From Bacteroides sp. 51 (GTDB taxonomy: Bacteria > Bacteroidota > Bacteroidia > Bacteroidales > Bacteroidaceae), in contig NZ_QVMI01000002.1 of NCBI RefSeq assembly GCF_010500965.1, forward strand, positions 62,001-126,000: a stretch of DNA of 64,000 bases. Direction: 5' to 3'. A model generated the notes under the pieces. That model saw only the letters and a list, made by a program, of their open reading frames with translations, had not been told where the DNA came from and did no database searches. Each line of letters opens with the position of its first letter. Position 1 is the stretch's first letter. Below are positions 43,904 to 52,446 of the stretch, one piece after another. Position numbers and translations under genes: made by a program.

Positions 43904-43961
43904 ACCATTTGACTACGAGGATTCTATTCTTCTTAAAACTATGCGAATAACAGTTTTGAAG

Positions 43962-44117
43962 CCTCCGACAGTCGTCGGAACCATGAACCGGGTCAAATTC
44001 ATGCCTTCGACTGTGGTAGGAATGATGAACCGGACGCGGTTTGCCCTTCCGACGGCGGTAGGAATCATGAATCCAGCCAAGTTTGCCCCTCCGACGGCCA
44101 ACGGAGCTATAATAAAC
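43962..44117 (+). repeat. Tandem 42-bp repeat array (three full units plus a partial)
   Basis: Three units of exactly 42 bases begin at 43962, 44004 and 44046, with a partial fourth at 44088. Each starts CCTCCGAC or CTTCCGAC and contains GGAA(C/T)(C/G)ATGAA. A reading frame (from ATG 43941, 60 codons) translates as repeated P-T-V-V-G-T-M-N-R-V-K-F units, so it could be a short repetitive protein. The first unit contains a CCGAC/GTCGG hairpin. It fills the gap between two small structural genes. Confidence 0.7.
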
Positions 44118-44149
44118 TACTAATTCACTTAAATTTTAAAACAGATTAA

Positions 44150-44470
44150 ATGGAACTTCAAATTAAAGACAGGCTGTATATACCAGCCATATTACCCAAG
44201 GAGGGAAAATTCAGTGAGTTTAACCTGAAGAAATCCATCCTTCGCAAAATAGAGATAACTACCAAGGAGCGCGAAGCGATTGACCTGAAAGAAAACCCGG
44301 ATACCAACCGGATTGAATGGGACGTAACCAAAGATGAACCCTTACATGTAGATTTCAATGACGAAGAGATGCAATACTTGAAGGCGTCCTGTGAACGTAT
44401 CTCGGACGAAGTACTTCCGGATGATATGTGGGGAACGGTCGAACGCATCTATGACGCTCTGCAGCAGTAA
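44150..44470 (+). CDS. Small acidic hypothetical tail-region protein (106 aa)
   Basis: MELQIKDRLYIPAILPKEGK starts the protein, which continues with NLKKSILRKIEITTKE and an acidic helical C-terminus (EEMQYLKASCERISDEVLPD). No family recognised. It lies six bases upstream of the gp25-like gene and is probably part of the baseplate assembly group. Confidence 0.5.
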   Translation: MELQIKDRLYIPAILPKEGKFSEFNLKKSILRKIEITTKEREAIDLKENPDTNRIEWDVTKDEPLHVDFNDEEMQYLKASCERISDEVLPDDMWGTVERIYDALQQ

Positions 44471-44476
44471 GTATTC

Positions 44477-45166
44477 ATGCCCAGACAAGATCTTCATGTA
44501 GATGCCGCTCATGGCGAAATAGAAACCACCGACAATCTGACCGGCCAGATCATTTATACGTTCACTTACCTGTCGGAAATCCCGGGTAGAAATAATGAAC
44601 GATATGCTCACGGTGAAATTACCGTTCCTCCTGGTTTTGAGAAAAGTTATTCACCCACGAGCGGCATCCACGTGACTATCCCTTATATTCCTGCCTATAA
44701 AGAATTATCCGTTCGCTTTCGTATCGACCTGCCTAATGGAGCTACACAGTATCTTCTTAATCCGATAGACAACAGTCAGTGGTTTAATGTCTATACAGTC
44801 CATGATGATGTCCGGCAAACCATCCGGCTTTCCGAATTTGGGATGCTCAATGAAAACGGAAATTTTAATTTTATTTTTGGTGATGGCGCCTTATTGCTCT
44901 ACAGCGGTGATGCCACAGATTTTTACATTAAAGCCTCACTTGCTCAGAATGAAGTCTTCCTGTTAAAAGCCATGGCCGGCAATCTCTATCAGCATCCCAC
45001 AACAGGTGTTGGCCTGATTGAATTTCTGCACGGCAACTTTGAAAATGCCGGGTTAGCCGCTAAGCTACAAAGTGAATTCGAGAATGATAAAATGACGATC
45101 GTGAACGCCTATATGGATTCAACAAACGGTGAGTTGCTTTTAGAAGTAAAAGAGAAAAATGGGTAA
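44477..45166 (+). CDS. Baseplate wedge protein with gp25-like C-terminus (229 aa)
   Basis: The first half has beta-rich sequence (SEIPGRNNERYAHGEITVPP). The C-terminal third (LYQHPTTGVGLIEFLHGNFE, NAGLAAKLQSEFENDKMTIV) matches the gp25/GPW pattern: Y-x-x-P-x-x-GVGL, helix, then a strand rich in short hydrophobics and LLLEVKEK. It would lie at the inner baseplate next to the sheath. It overlaps the next gene by 8 bases. The C-terminal call is by pattern. Confidence 0.5.
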   Translation: MPRQDLHVDAAHGEIETTDNLTGQIIYTFTYLSEIPGRNNERYAHGEITVPPGFEKSYSPTSGIHVTIPYIPAYKELSVRFRIDLPNGATQYLLNPIDNSQWFNVYTVHDDVRQTIRLSEFGMLNENGNFNFIFGDGALLLYSGDATDFYIKASLAQNEVFLLKAMAGNLYQHPTTGVGLIEFLHGNFENAGLAAKLQSEFENDKMTIVNAYMDSTNGELLLEVKEKNG

Positions 45167-46094
45167 GTATACAGTTACAACCGGTCAGAATATTTATGAT
45201 GTAGCTCTTCATCTCTATGGCTCTATTGAAGGGGTGGTCGATCTTCTTATTCACAACGAAGATCTATCCTTTGGTACCCGTCTTCAAGCCGGAGATATTT
45301 TGTCTTACACCGATGACTATGTAATCAGTAGTGATACGGTAGCCTATTATAAGCTCCACAACATTACCCCTGCTAATGGCGAACGGAATGTATATCTGAA
45401 AACATCGTCTTATCCGGTGTTGATGGAAATGCAGGTCGATCCTAAAAACACCCAGGCAGAGCTCCGGATAGCGGGCAGCGGAATGTTGGACCTGGACTGG
45501 GGCGACAACTCACCCATAGAGCGCATTGTTCTTGTGGATAAACCGACCACCTATTCCCATTGCTTTGATAATCTGATATCAGGAAAAAGAAAGATCTGGG
45601 TATACAGTGAAACTCCACAAATAAAACAGTTGGATGTAACCTCTGTATACTGCTTATCTCTCTGTTTATTCAGACCTTTATATATAGAAACATTTACGCT
45701 TACTTCCGGACGTATAAATCTTGATTTTATTTCCCTGTTTACCGGCACCTATGAGATCAATCTGCAAAAAACAAAAACAGTCAGTCTATTACCTCTTCTT
45801 TATTGTAAAGAACTGATGAAACTTGACCTCTCCGGTTCCATATTCGAACAGGATGCCATAGACAGTTATCTGATTGCATTGGTAAAAAACTATCAGGGAA
45901 GAAGAAACGCTCAGGTCATTCTATCCGGTATGCCTTCCGGTAACTACGAAGAACCTACCCGCGACGAACATGGAAATTATATTATCCAATCGGGTATGCA
46001 GGCCATTTGGGTAATTACCCATGAGCCCACATGGAACGAAGCCGGAGAGTGGCGGTTTTCCATTGGCGATACGACATACACCGGTCTAATTTGA
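45159..46094 (+). CDS. LysM-containing baseplate protein (311 aa)
   Basis: Residues 4-55 form a LysM-like domain (YTVTTGQNIYDVALHLYGSI, then RLQAGDILSY), the feature that attaches tail-tip proteins to the tube in contractile systems. The remaining part is a beta-rich domain with a short PKD-like stretch and a C-terminal helix (FEQDAIDSYLIALVKNYQGR). It sits in the wedge operon between the gp25-like and gpJ-like genes. Confidence 0.6.
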   Translation: MGKYTVTTGQNIYDVALHLYGSIEGVVDLLIHNEDLSFGTRLQAGDILSYTDDYVISSDTVAYYKLHNITPANGERNVYLKTSSYPVLMEMQVDPKNTQAELRIAGSGMLDLDWGDNSPIERIVLVDKPTTYSHCFDNLISGKRKIWVYSETPQIKQLDVTSVYCLSLCLFRPLYIETFTLTSGRINLDFISLFTGTYEINLQKTKTVSLLPLLYCKELMKLDLSGSIFEQDAIDSYLIALVKNYQGRRNAQVILSGMPSGNYEEPTRDEHGNYIIQSGMQAIWVITHEPTWNEAGEWRFSIGDTTYTGLI

Positions 46095-46140
46095 TCTTCC
46101 TCTTCCAAACAAATCCCCCCGGAGCGGTCTATTCTTTGTT

Positions 46141-47055
46141 ATGAGTAGAACCATTCAGGAAATATATAACGAAGCCGTTCGGGAACGCAATAAACGCATG
46201 GAACTTACCGAGTTCTCCAGCGACTCCAAACTATCCATTATGAATGCCCTGACCTGGGTCGTTTCAGCAGTTATCCACGGCTTTGAAGCCATTCTGGATA
46301 CCTTCGCCGTGGACATTTCAACCACCATCAACCAGCGGATCAACGGTACGCCGGTCTACTATGCGAATGCCCTGCTGAAATACCAGCAAGGCGATATCCT
46401 TCAAGTTCGTGAAGACGGGCTTGCATTCGGTTACGAGTCAGTGGATGAGACCAAACAGATCATCACACAAGTATCCTATTCAGAGAGTAGCAGCGAAGTA
46501 AACCTGGATAACAAACTAATCCTGAAAGTCGCTACCGGTAGTAAAGGTAAACTTTCTGCTATCCCTGCCCAGGAGTTGGTGATGATCAATGCCTACATTC
46601 ATAAGATTAAGTTTGCCGGTACCCGGATAGAAGTTACCAGTCTGGAAGGAGATGTACTCATCCCCAGAGTCTCTGTGTTTTATGATGGTGCAGTTCTGGA
46701 GAGCCAACTTTATGATGCTATCGAAGAGAGCCTGAACAGCTACATCATGAATATTGATTTTGATTCCGGTATATACATCTCGAAAGTCTTTGAGGCTATC
46801 CGTTCGGTAGATCACGTAACGGATGTTTATATTGATACAGATGCTATACCTGAGCAGGGTGTTTTCCTGGCGCATTACAACAGTGACGGCATTATATCCC
46901 AGCCCCAAAAGATTATCCGCATGACCCATACTCACTCCGGATATATCAAGCAATCCACCGGCAAAGATCAGGAACAGAGCCTGCCCGGTTTTAAACAAGC
47001 TATTAAATTAATTATTGACAACGGATGCGATACAAACTGCCTACAGACCGATTAG
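46141..47055 (+). CDS. Baseplate J-like protein (304 aa)
   Basis: An N-terminal helix pair (residues 1-60), a central strand domain (TKQIITQVSYSESSSEVNLD) and the pattern of gpJ/gp6: the SPLYDAIEESLNSYIMNIDF-like region and a FDSGIYISKVFEAIRSVDHV segment. It would form the wedge arm that couples sheath contraction to the baseplate. The following gene overlaps by 31 bases. Confidence 0.65.
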   Translation: MSRTIQEIYNEAVRERNKRMELTEFSSDSKLSIMNALTWVVSAVIHGFEAILDTFAVDISTTINQRINGTPVYYANALLKYQQGDILQVREDGLAFGYESVDETKQIITQVSYSESSSEVNLDNKLILKVATGSKGKLSAIPAQELVMINAYIHKIKFAGTRIEVTSLEGDVLIPRVSVFYDGAVLESQLYDAIEESLNSYIMNIDFDSGIYISKVFEAIRSVDHVTDVYIDTDAIPEQGVFLAHYNSDGIISQPQKIIRMTHTHSGYIKQSTGKDQEQSLPGFKQAIKLIIDNGCDTNCLQTD

Positions 47056-47585
47056 TGAATATGTTGGTTCCTCATTTTCTCTCAGGTAGGAAATACATCC
47101 TGTATCTGCAGAGTCTGGTTTATCCGCTCTTTACCTTGAACCAAAAGTTTGTAGAGTTTGCCCGTGAGAAGCAGGTTGAAGCCCGGATGACCAGCCAGGT
47201 GATTTACTTCGAATGGTTTCTTAACCATCGTTTTAAGAAATACTTCCTCGATCAGAGGGAAAATATCTATATCCATGAAAGCGCCAGCCTGGGAGTGGAC
47301 ATCTATCATGAAGGTGCTCAGTACTCCAAGCCATTTACGCTTTGGTATGAAAATGAACTAATACAGGTAGTAGACCCCTTGGAGCAGCCCCGGGAGCTTT
47401 ATATACATTCAGAAGAAAAAACCATCAATAAAGTCAGTTTCTGGGTTTGTGTACCCGAAATAACGATCAATGAACGGGAATTTGTATATATGCTCTCTTA
47501 TGTGGTCAATACCTATAAACTGGCAGGAAAAACCTATCTGATTAAGATAAACAGCCAGGAAGTCGAACCTATAAAGAAAACTTAA
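47025..47585 (+). CDS. Tail protein I-like baseplate component (186 aa)
   Basis: Overlaps the gpJ-like gene by 31 bases, in the place of P2 gpI. The N-terminus is helical (LVNMLVPHFLSGRKYILYLQ) and the rest is strand-rich (IYIHESASLGVDIYHEGAQY), which is a plausible wedge subunit. Residue-level similarity to gpI is weak; the call rests on gene order. Confidence 0.45.
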   Translation: MRYKLPTDRLVNMLVPHFLSGRKYILYLQSLVYPLFTLNQKFVEFAREKQVEARMTSQVIYFEWFLNHRFKKYFLDQRENIYIHESASLGVDIYHEGAQYSKPFTLWYENELIQVVDPLEQPRELYIHSEEKTINKVSFWVCVPEITINEREFVYMLSYVVNTYKLAGKTYLIKINSQEVEPIKKT

Positions 47586-47593
47586 GAAGAAAA

Positions 47594-50173
47594 ATGAAAG
47601 AATATATAGCGGAAACCGGAGGGCGCTATACCTATAGCGATGATATCCTAAACCTGCAAGAGCTCTCCCTGAGTATGACCTCTATTTTTGAGGGATGCAG
47701 TAACTTTGTGATATCCGGTTGTGAGATTTTCGGGGCAGAGATCACTTCGGGGTTTGTCTGGATCAATGGTAAGGTCAGGCACTACGGTGGTTGTAAAGAC
47801 GCAACCTTTCCTTACTACATCTACGAGTCCAATAAAAACGATACGGTTGTCTATGCCAATGAAGTCAACAAGAAGGGTCGCTGCAACTACCTGTGTAGTG
47901 GTGGCCAGTTTGTTCCCGAGATACCCGATGCAATAACGGGTAAAGTACCTCAGTTTATTGAAGTAACCGCAAGCTACACCCCTCGTTTCCTGGATAAGTT
48001 TATCGGTAGATATGCCGTATTGCTGGACACTCCTTTTGCCAGACAAACCATAAAAAAGGACTTAGTCTTTGCCGGAAAGGTCACTGGAGAAAGTGAGATT
48101 CTCTCCAAAACAGCCTTTTCCGTGGTAAACGAAGCCAAAGGGTACTACCTGAAGAATATTGTAAAAGCTGATGGAAAGGCTTCTGTCGGTGCTTATCTGA
48201 ATGGCTTGCTTGTGAATGAGATTGTTTTAAATACTGATGGCTCGTTCTCCTTCTACAAACAGAGCAAAGAGATTGCCCGGGTTAGTGAATCCGGATTTGA
48301 ATATACCTATTCTTCCGCTACTTCTTCGCGGATAGGTAGCTTATCTATTTCTGCTGAAGATATCTACAATACGGAAGTTGATTCAGATGAGGGAGCTGTC
48401 AATATCAATAGAACCGGTTATAACAACAGTTCTTCCAGATTTCGTAACTTCCATGTCTATAATGGAAAACAGACACCCATTTTTCAGGTTTTTGGAAAGA
48501 CTGCTGGCGTATGGGTAAATGGGACTCTGACCGTGAACAATCCGGGAGGTGGGGTAGAACTTTGTAATACTTCGTATTCGAGGACTGCGAAAAAACTACT
48601 CAATACGATTCGTTGGACAGATGTAGCTAAGGAAACCATTGCTTATGCCGGTTTTAATGAAGAAAACAGCTTTGACTTCACACTGGCAAATCACTTGGGA
48701 AATGTAGTTATCTCTTCCAAAGGGCATGTCAATATCATCGGCGAGTTACATATAGGAGGTATTAACATTGCCACGACATATGTTGACCAGAAGACTTTCC
48801 TGGATGAGCTTAAGAAAAAAGTCGACGGTGTAAGCGGACGGCAGCTTTCGGAAGAGAATTTCACGAAAGCTCATAAAGAAAAATTGGATGGATTTGTGGC
48901 CGAAAATATAGGTAGCCAGGGAAATGGTTTTGTCACATCAAAAGACGCCACTGAACAGCTTGGCAAGAAACTGGATAAGGCACAGAACCTGAAGGATGTG
49001 GAAAGCGTAGCTACGGCACGCATTAATCTGAGCGTCTATTCCCGTGCTGAAACAGATAATACCTTTCTGAAAGTCAGTGGTAACCTACAGGAGTTAATTG
49101 CCCTTACCGCTGAACAGGCTTCCAGCATGAGTACCGAAGAGATTGCAGCCCTGAAAGAAGAAAAACAAGAAATTGTCCGCAGGAATATTGATGCTGAGAA
49201 AAAAGGATCTGCTGAGCTCCGGTTGGCTAAGAAAATGAATCTGTCCGACCTGACAGATAAAGTAGCGGCAAGAAAAAATATAGCCGTTTATTCCATTGAA
49301 GAAGTAGATAAGCTGATGGCCGGTAAACTTTCAACTGACTCCGGGTATACTGGCGTGGTGTTTACCACAGACCATAAACAAAAACTGGAAGCTATCAAGA
49401 CCGGAGTTTTTTCCGGTATGGATGCTGATGGCAAATCTGTATCCCAGGTGGAAGGGTATGCTCTGGTCAGCTCGGTAGCAAAAGAACTCAGTAAAAAAGC
49501 AAACCTTTTATTGGATGGCTATACACAAGATCAGAAAAAGGCTATTACCAAGAATATTGATGTTTACTCCACAGAAGAAACCAAAGCAAAATTCGCGGCC
49601 GTCGATTCTCTTTTTCAAGACTACATCACTTACCTGGTAAAGCAAGGACATACTACGGCACAGGCCCAGCAAATGTTGCGAGAGAAACTCAGCTTACTCA
49701 GTAAAGAGGAGGTTGTAGATACCTACCTTCGTAAAGATGCCAGATTAACCGACCTGCTTATCTCCAAAAACGAAGAAAAGAAACAGCTATGCAGGCTTCT
49801 TGGAGCGGCTTATGCTGAAGAATATCAACCCTTACTTAAAGATACCGGTTGGATTCAGATGTCAGAGAGTGGCTCCAATACCGACGCCCGGCAGTTGTTT
49901 ATCCGTCAGATTGGGAATATCGTTTGCATTCAGGGGATTATTAATACCGGCAAGCGGGACGGCTCAAACAAGGGGGGTGTTGTAGCCATTATACCCAATT
50001 CCATCAGTCCGCCCAAGTATGGGCTTAGACAATCCTATACAGATTATAATGATGACCACAAGCACAACCGTGGTTCATCCTTTATCATTCAAGCCAACTC
50101 CCGCAAAATACTGCTGTACGAAAGCGGCTGGTATAATGTACTAACTGAGATTCATTTTACCTATATGACTTAA
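47594..50173 (+). CDS. Second tail fibre protein (859 aa)
   Basis: An N-terminal attachment-like domain (1-160), a middle beta-rich shaft (about 170-400), a run of short helical repeats (about 420-760; each with VARKNIAVYS- or ARINLSVYS-type units), and a globular C-terminal tip (GWIQMSESGSNTDARQLFIR, QIGNIVCIQGIINTGKRDGS). The helical V-x-x-R-x-N-I-x-V-Y repeat occurs at least four times. The tip may bind the receptor. Confidence 0.65.
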   Translation: MKEYIAETGGRYTYSDDILNLQELSLSMTSIFEGCSNFVISGCEIFGAEITSGFVWINGKVRHYGGCKDATFPYYIYESNKNDTVVYANEVNKKGRCNYLCSGGQFVPEIPDAITGKVPQFIEVTASYTPRFLDKFIGRYAVLLDTPFARQTIKKDLVFAGKVTGESEILSKTAFSVVNEAKGYYLKNIVKADGKASVGAYLNGLLVNEIVLNTDGSFSFYKQSKEIARVSESGFEYTYSSATSSRIGSLSISAEDIYNTEVDSDEGAVNINRTGYNNSSSRFRNFHVYNGKQTPIFQVFGKTAGVWVNGTLTVNNPGGGVELCNTSYSRTAKKLLNTIRWTDVAKETIAYAGFNEENSFDFTLANHLGNVVISSKGHVNIIGELHIGGINIATTYVDQKTFLDELKKKVDGVSGRQLSEENFTKAHKEKLDGFVAENIGSQGNGFVTSKDATEQLGKKLDKAQNLKDVESVATARINLSVYSRAETDNTFLKVSGNLQELIALTAEQASSMSTEEIAALKEEKQEIVRRNIDAEKKGSAELRLAKKMNLSDLTDKVAARKNIAVYSIEEVDKLMAGKLSTDSGYTGVVFTTDHKQKLEAIKTGVFSGMDADGKSVSQVEGYALVSSVAKELSKKANLLLDGYTQDQKKAITKNIDVYSTEETKAKFAAVDSLFQDYITYLVKQGHTTAQAQQMLREKLSLLSKEEVVDTYLRKDARLTDLLISKNEEKKQLCRLLGAAYAEEYQPLLKDTGWIQMSESGSNTDARQLFIRQIGNIVCIQGIINTGKRDGSNKGGVVAIIPNSISPPKYGLRQSYTDYNDDHKHNRGSSFIIQANSRKILLYESGWYNVLTEIHFTYMT

Positions 50174-50184
50174 ATATACACCCA

Positions 50185-50427
50185 ATGAAGAAAATTAATA
50201 TTCAAAAAGACCTGGATAGCCGCAAGAGGATGTCTGAGGGTATACGTCCTGTTTACCCGGCCATGCGGGAAGAACAAATTTTTTCAAAAGAAGAAATCAC
50301 AGAAATCAATAATCAAGTAGAAGATGCCCAAAGCGAAGCGATACCGGAACAAGAGGATAACCAAAGCTCCTCCCTCTACCCGGAAAAAGCAAAGAAAAGA
50401 AGACGGAAGACCCCGGGGGACATTTAA
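50185..50427 (+). CDS. Small charged hypothetical protein (80 aa)
   Basis: An 80-residue protein, acidic in the middle and basic at the end (KAKKRRRKTPGDI). Its last 104 bases overlap the start of the next gene in another frame. It sits between the fibre and the replication block. No family recognised. Both overlapping frames look coding, so true overlap is likely. Confidence 0.45.
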   Translation: MKKINIQKDLDSRKRMSEGIRPVYPAMREEQIFSKEEITEINNQVEDAQSEAIPEQEDNQSSSLYPEKAKKRRRKTPGDI

Positions 50428-50770
50428 ACGTTACCTTTTTGAAGAGACCCGGTTAGGTTTCCTTCTTAAATACGAGGCTCCAGTTGTTTATCATATTATT
50501 ATGCTGATGACTCGGAATGCTGTTTTTAAAGAACCTTCACCACTTTTGATACGACAGGTTTGTCATTGCTCTGCTGATCCTACTCTCAGGAAGAAGAAAT
50601 TCTTTAAATACCTGGATGAGTATGAACGCTTGGGACTTTACTGTAAACGTCCCAAAAGGCTTACTCCAGAGAGGGAAATGTATTACCGGGAAATCCGCGA
50701 AAAAAAACTAATGAAATATATATCAGATAACTGGGAAATGATTGAGTCTATGCGGAAATATGGATTCTGA
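50324..50770 (+). CDS. Hypothetical basic protein (148 aa)
   Basis: The N-terminal 40 residues are highly basic (MPKAKRYRNKRITKAPPSTR). The C-terminal part is helical with LFEETRLGFLLKYEAPVVYH and a C-terminal basic run (RLTPEREMYYREIREKKLMK), suggesting nucleic acid binding. The start overlaps the previous gene by 104 bases. No family recognised. It may be regulatory or packaging-related. Confidence 0.5.
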   Translation: MPKAKRYRNKRITKAPPSTRKKQRKEDGRPRGTFKRYLFEETRLGFLLKYEAPVVYHIIMLMTRNAVFKEPSPLLIRQVCHCSADPTLRKKKFFKYLDEYERLGLYCKRPKRLTPEREMYYREIREKKLMKYISDNWEMIESMRKYGF

Positions 50771-51105
50771 TAAGACTGTCCGGTTTCTAAAGAATTATTT
50801 TAAAACCATCTCAATTCATATTGATTATTAGTGAGTTGAATTGTTTTATAGCAATCTAATTCTCAAAAGTTTGGTAAAGCAGGAATCCCATTTTAATTTT
50901 GCTGTACTTAATCAGAACGATAAGTAAGTCTTGAGTTCTTTGCTCTCAGCAGGAACATGTACTGATGTCTTCACCGGATGATAGTTTCTATCCTTCCCAC
51001 CTGATCATCAAAGATTCCATGAAGTTGAATAAATTTAAGGTGTAACCGAACCCTTATTTTATCCGATCAGATTCTTCGGAATTACTAATTATCGCTTTTT
51101 TATTT
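50771..51105 (+). other. 335-base gap: promoter and long leader for the replication operon
   Basis: Downstream of the promoter at 50870-50901 about 200 bases remain before the SSB gene. They contain one very short frame (ATG 50965, 26 codons to 51045) that could be a leader peptide but has no other support. No strong hairpin with a T-run was found. The gap marks the border between late genes and the replication block. Confidence 0.45.
50870..50901 (+). promoter_or_regulatory. Consensus Bacteroidetes promoter for the replication operon
   Basis: TTTG at 50870-50873 and TAATTTTG at 50894-50901 match the -33 TTTG and -7 TAnnTTTG elements with a 20-base spacer, exactly as established for Bacteroidetes sigma-ABfr promoters. 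The start point would be near 50908. It precedes the SSB/nuclease/replisome genes and is the clearest promoter in the window. A host sigma factor would suffice to read it. Confidence 0.7.
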
Positions 51106-52368
51106 ATGCAAGAAGAACAATTTGACACTACAGATTTTATGAATAAGTCTGTCGAGTCTCTCTTTTTGGGAATCCAGGAGAGCTATTCTGAAGCACAAGC
51201 GCGTGCTATCGAAGAGAACAAATCATTTCAGAAGACCGAGTATTTCCGTATGGATAAACTGGGAGTTTACAGTATCCGTATTCTGCCTGTGGCTCCTAAT
51301 CAGGATGGTACGGCTGATCGTAAATCTTATGAGTACCCTATCAGCCAGATGTTGCTGGAGATTGAAAAGCCTTCTTCCGGTACTAAGCAGCAATATGTAT
51401 ATGTCACTGTTCCCCGTACCACCGATGCTGGTTATTCAGTTGATCTGATTGACACCTATCGGAAAGCCGCTGTTACGCAGGCCAAGGCAAGAGGAGATGA
51501 AAAACTGGCAGAAAAAATTGGTGGTGGTACCTTTGGTGGTGGCTTGAAGTACACGTATGGTCATGCACTTTACGTTTTCGATCTCAGCAACCGGGCAAAA
51601 GGTATCCAGTTGATGACCCTTTCACATTCCCAGTTTAAAGATTTAGACGAGCGCAGGTTCAAACTCTGGCAAAAGAAACTTGTAAAGAATCCACATTATT
51701 CCTGTCCGATATCTTCGGTCTACAACGCCTATCCGGTGGAGATTGAAAAGAAGAAGAACGGTTCCAAAACGGAATATATCATCAGCATTGATAATGAATC
51801 CGAACCGGTGGCTTTGACGTTGGAGGAGTTAAACGCATTGATGTCCGCACCCCGAATCCCTGAGATTATCCATCGCTACTCCAGGTTCCAGTATGAAGCC
51901 ACTCTCGAATACCTCCGGCAGTGTGATGTGAAATATGAAATGAAACTCATGGAGACCGATGAGATGAAAGCAGCTATTGCCCAATTAGCTTCGGAGCTTC
52001 CTGCTGATGATACAAGTTCTTTTAGCTTCGATAAGCGTACCAAAGACTCCCGGGACAATGCTTCGGCTGGTATTACTGCCGATAGTTTGTTTAACCGCTT
52101 TGATGAGTTGCAGGAGCAAGGACTTGGTGACAAGAGTGAAGAAGGTCAGGAACTCAGAGGGCTGATTCGTGCGTTTGTTGAACAGGAAAGATTACCCGTT
52201 CGCGTTACCCGTTCTACCACTAACAGTGACCTGTTGGATATGATAGAGGCGGCCCTGGAAGGAGGAGTTGGAGAAGAAGAGGCTGAACAGAATCCCGAAG
52301 AGGAATATCCTGATAATGAAGAAGAGCAACAGGAACCCACATCCGGCAGAAACCGCAGGAGACGGTAA
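51106..52368 (+). CDS. gp32-like single-stranded DNA-binding protein (420 aa)
   Basis: The core resembles T4 gp32-type SSBs of Bacteroidetes phages: YFRMDKLGVYSIRILPVAPN and a YVYVTVPRTTD segment in the N-terminal OB-like domain. The C-terminal 60 residues are acidic, as in SSBs that recruit replication partners, but end in an unusual basic GRNRRRR. It is the first gene after the consensus promoter and is followed by a perfect 10-bp hairpin, which suggests high expression relative to the genes behind it. The family call is by pattern. Confidence 0.55.
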   Translation: MQEEQFDTTDFMNKSVESLFLGIQESYSEAQARAIEENKSFQKTEYFRMDKLGVYSIRILPVAPNQDGTADRKSYEYPISQMLLEIEKPSSGTKQQYVYVTVPRTTDAGYSVDLIDTYRKAAVTQAKARGDEKLAEKIGGGTFGGGLKYTYGHALYVFDLSNRAKGIQLMTLSHSQFKDLDERRFKLWQKKLVKNPHYSCPISSVYNAYPVEIEKKKNGSKTEYIISIDNESEPVALTLEELNALMSAPRIPEIIHRYSRFQYEATLEYLRQCDVKYEMKLMETDEMKAAIAQLASELPADDTSSFSFDKRTKDSRDNASAGITADSLFNRFDELQEQGLGDKSEEGQELRGLIRAFVEQERLPVRVTRSTTNSDLLDMIEAALEGGVGEEEAEQNPEEEYPDNEEEQQEPTSGRNRRRR

Positions 52369-52396
52369 GTTCTAACCAATCACTTAATTTATTTAC

Positions 52397-52428
52397 AGAA
52401 AGCGTATAGTGTATGCTGTACGCTTTCT
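52397..52428 (+). terminator. Perfect 10-bp hairpin between SSB and SbcD-like genes
   Basis: AGAAAGCGTA at 52397-52406 and TACGCTTTCT at 52419-52428 pair without mismatch around a 12-base loop. The T-tract after it is weak (CAAATTCTTTTT), so it may be a partial terminator or an mRNA stabiliser protecting the SSB message. Confidence 0.5.
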
Positions 52429-52446
52429 ATCAAATTCTTTTTAGAT

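Noticed and set aside
43833-44123. A 96-codon frame overlapping the small post-fibre gene
   Set aside because: The first part is out of frame with a better gene; only the repeat part could be coding, and that is listed as a repeat.
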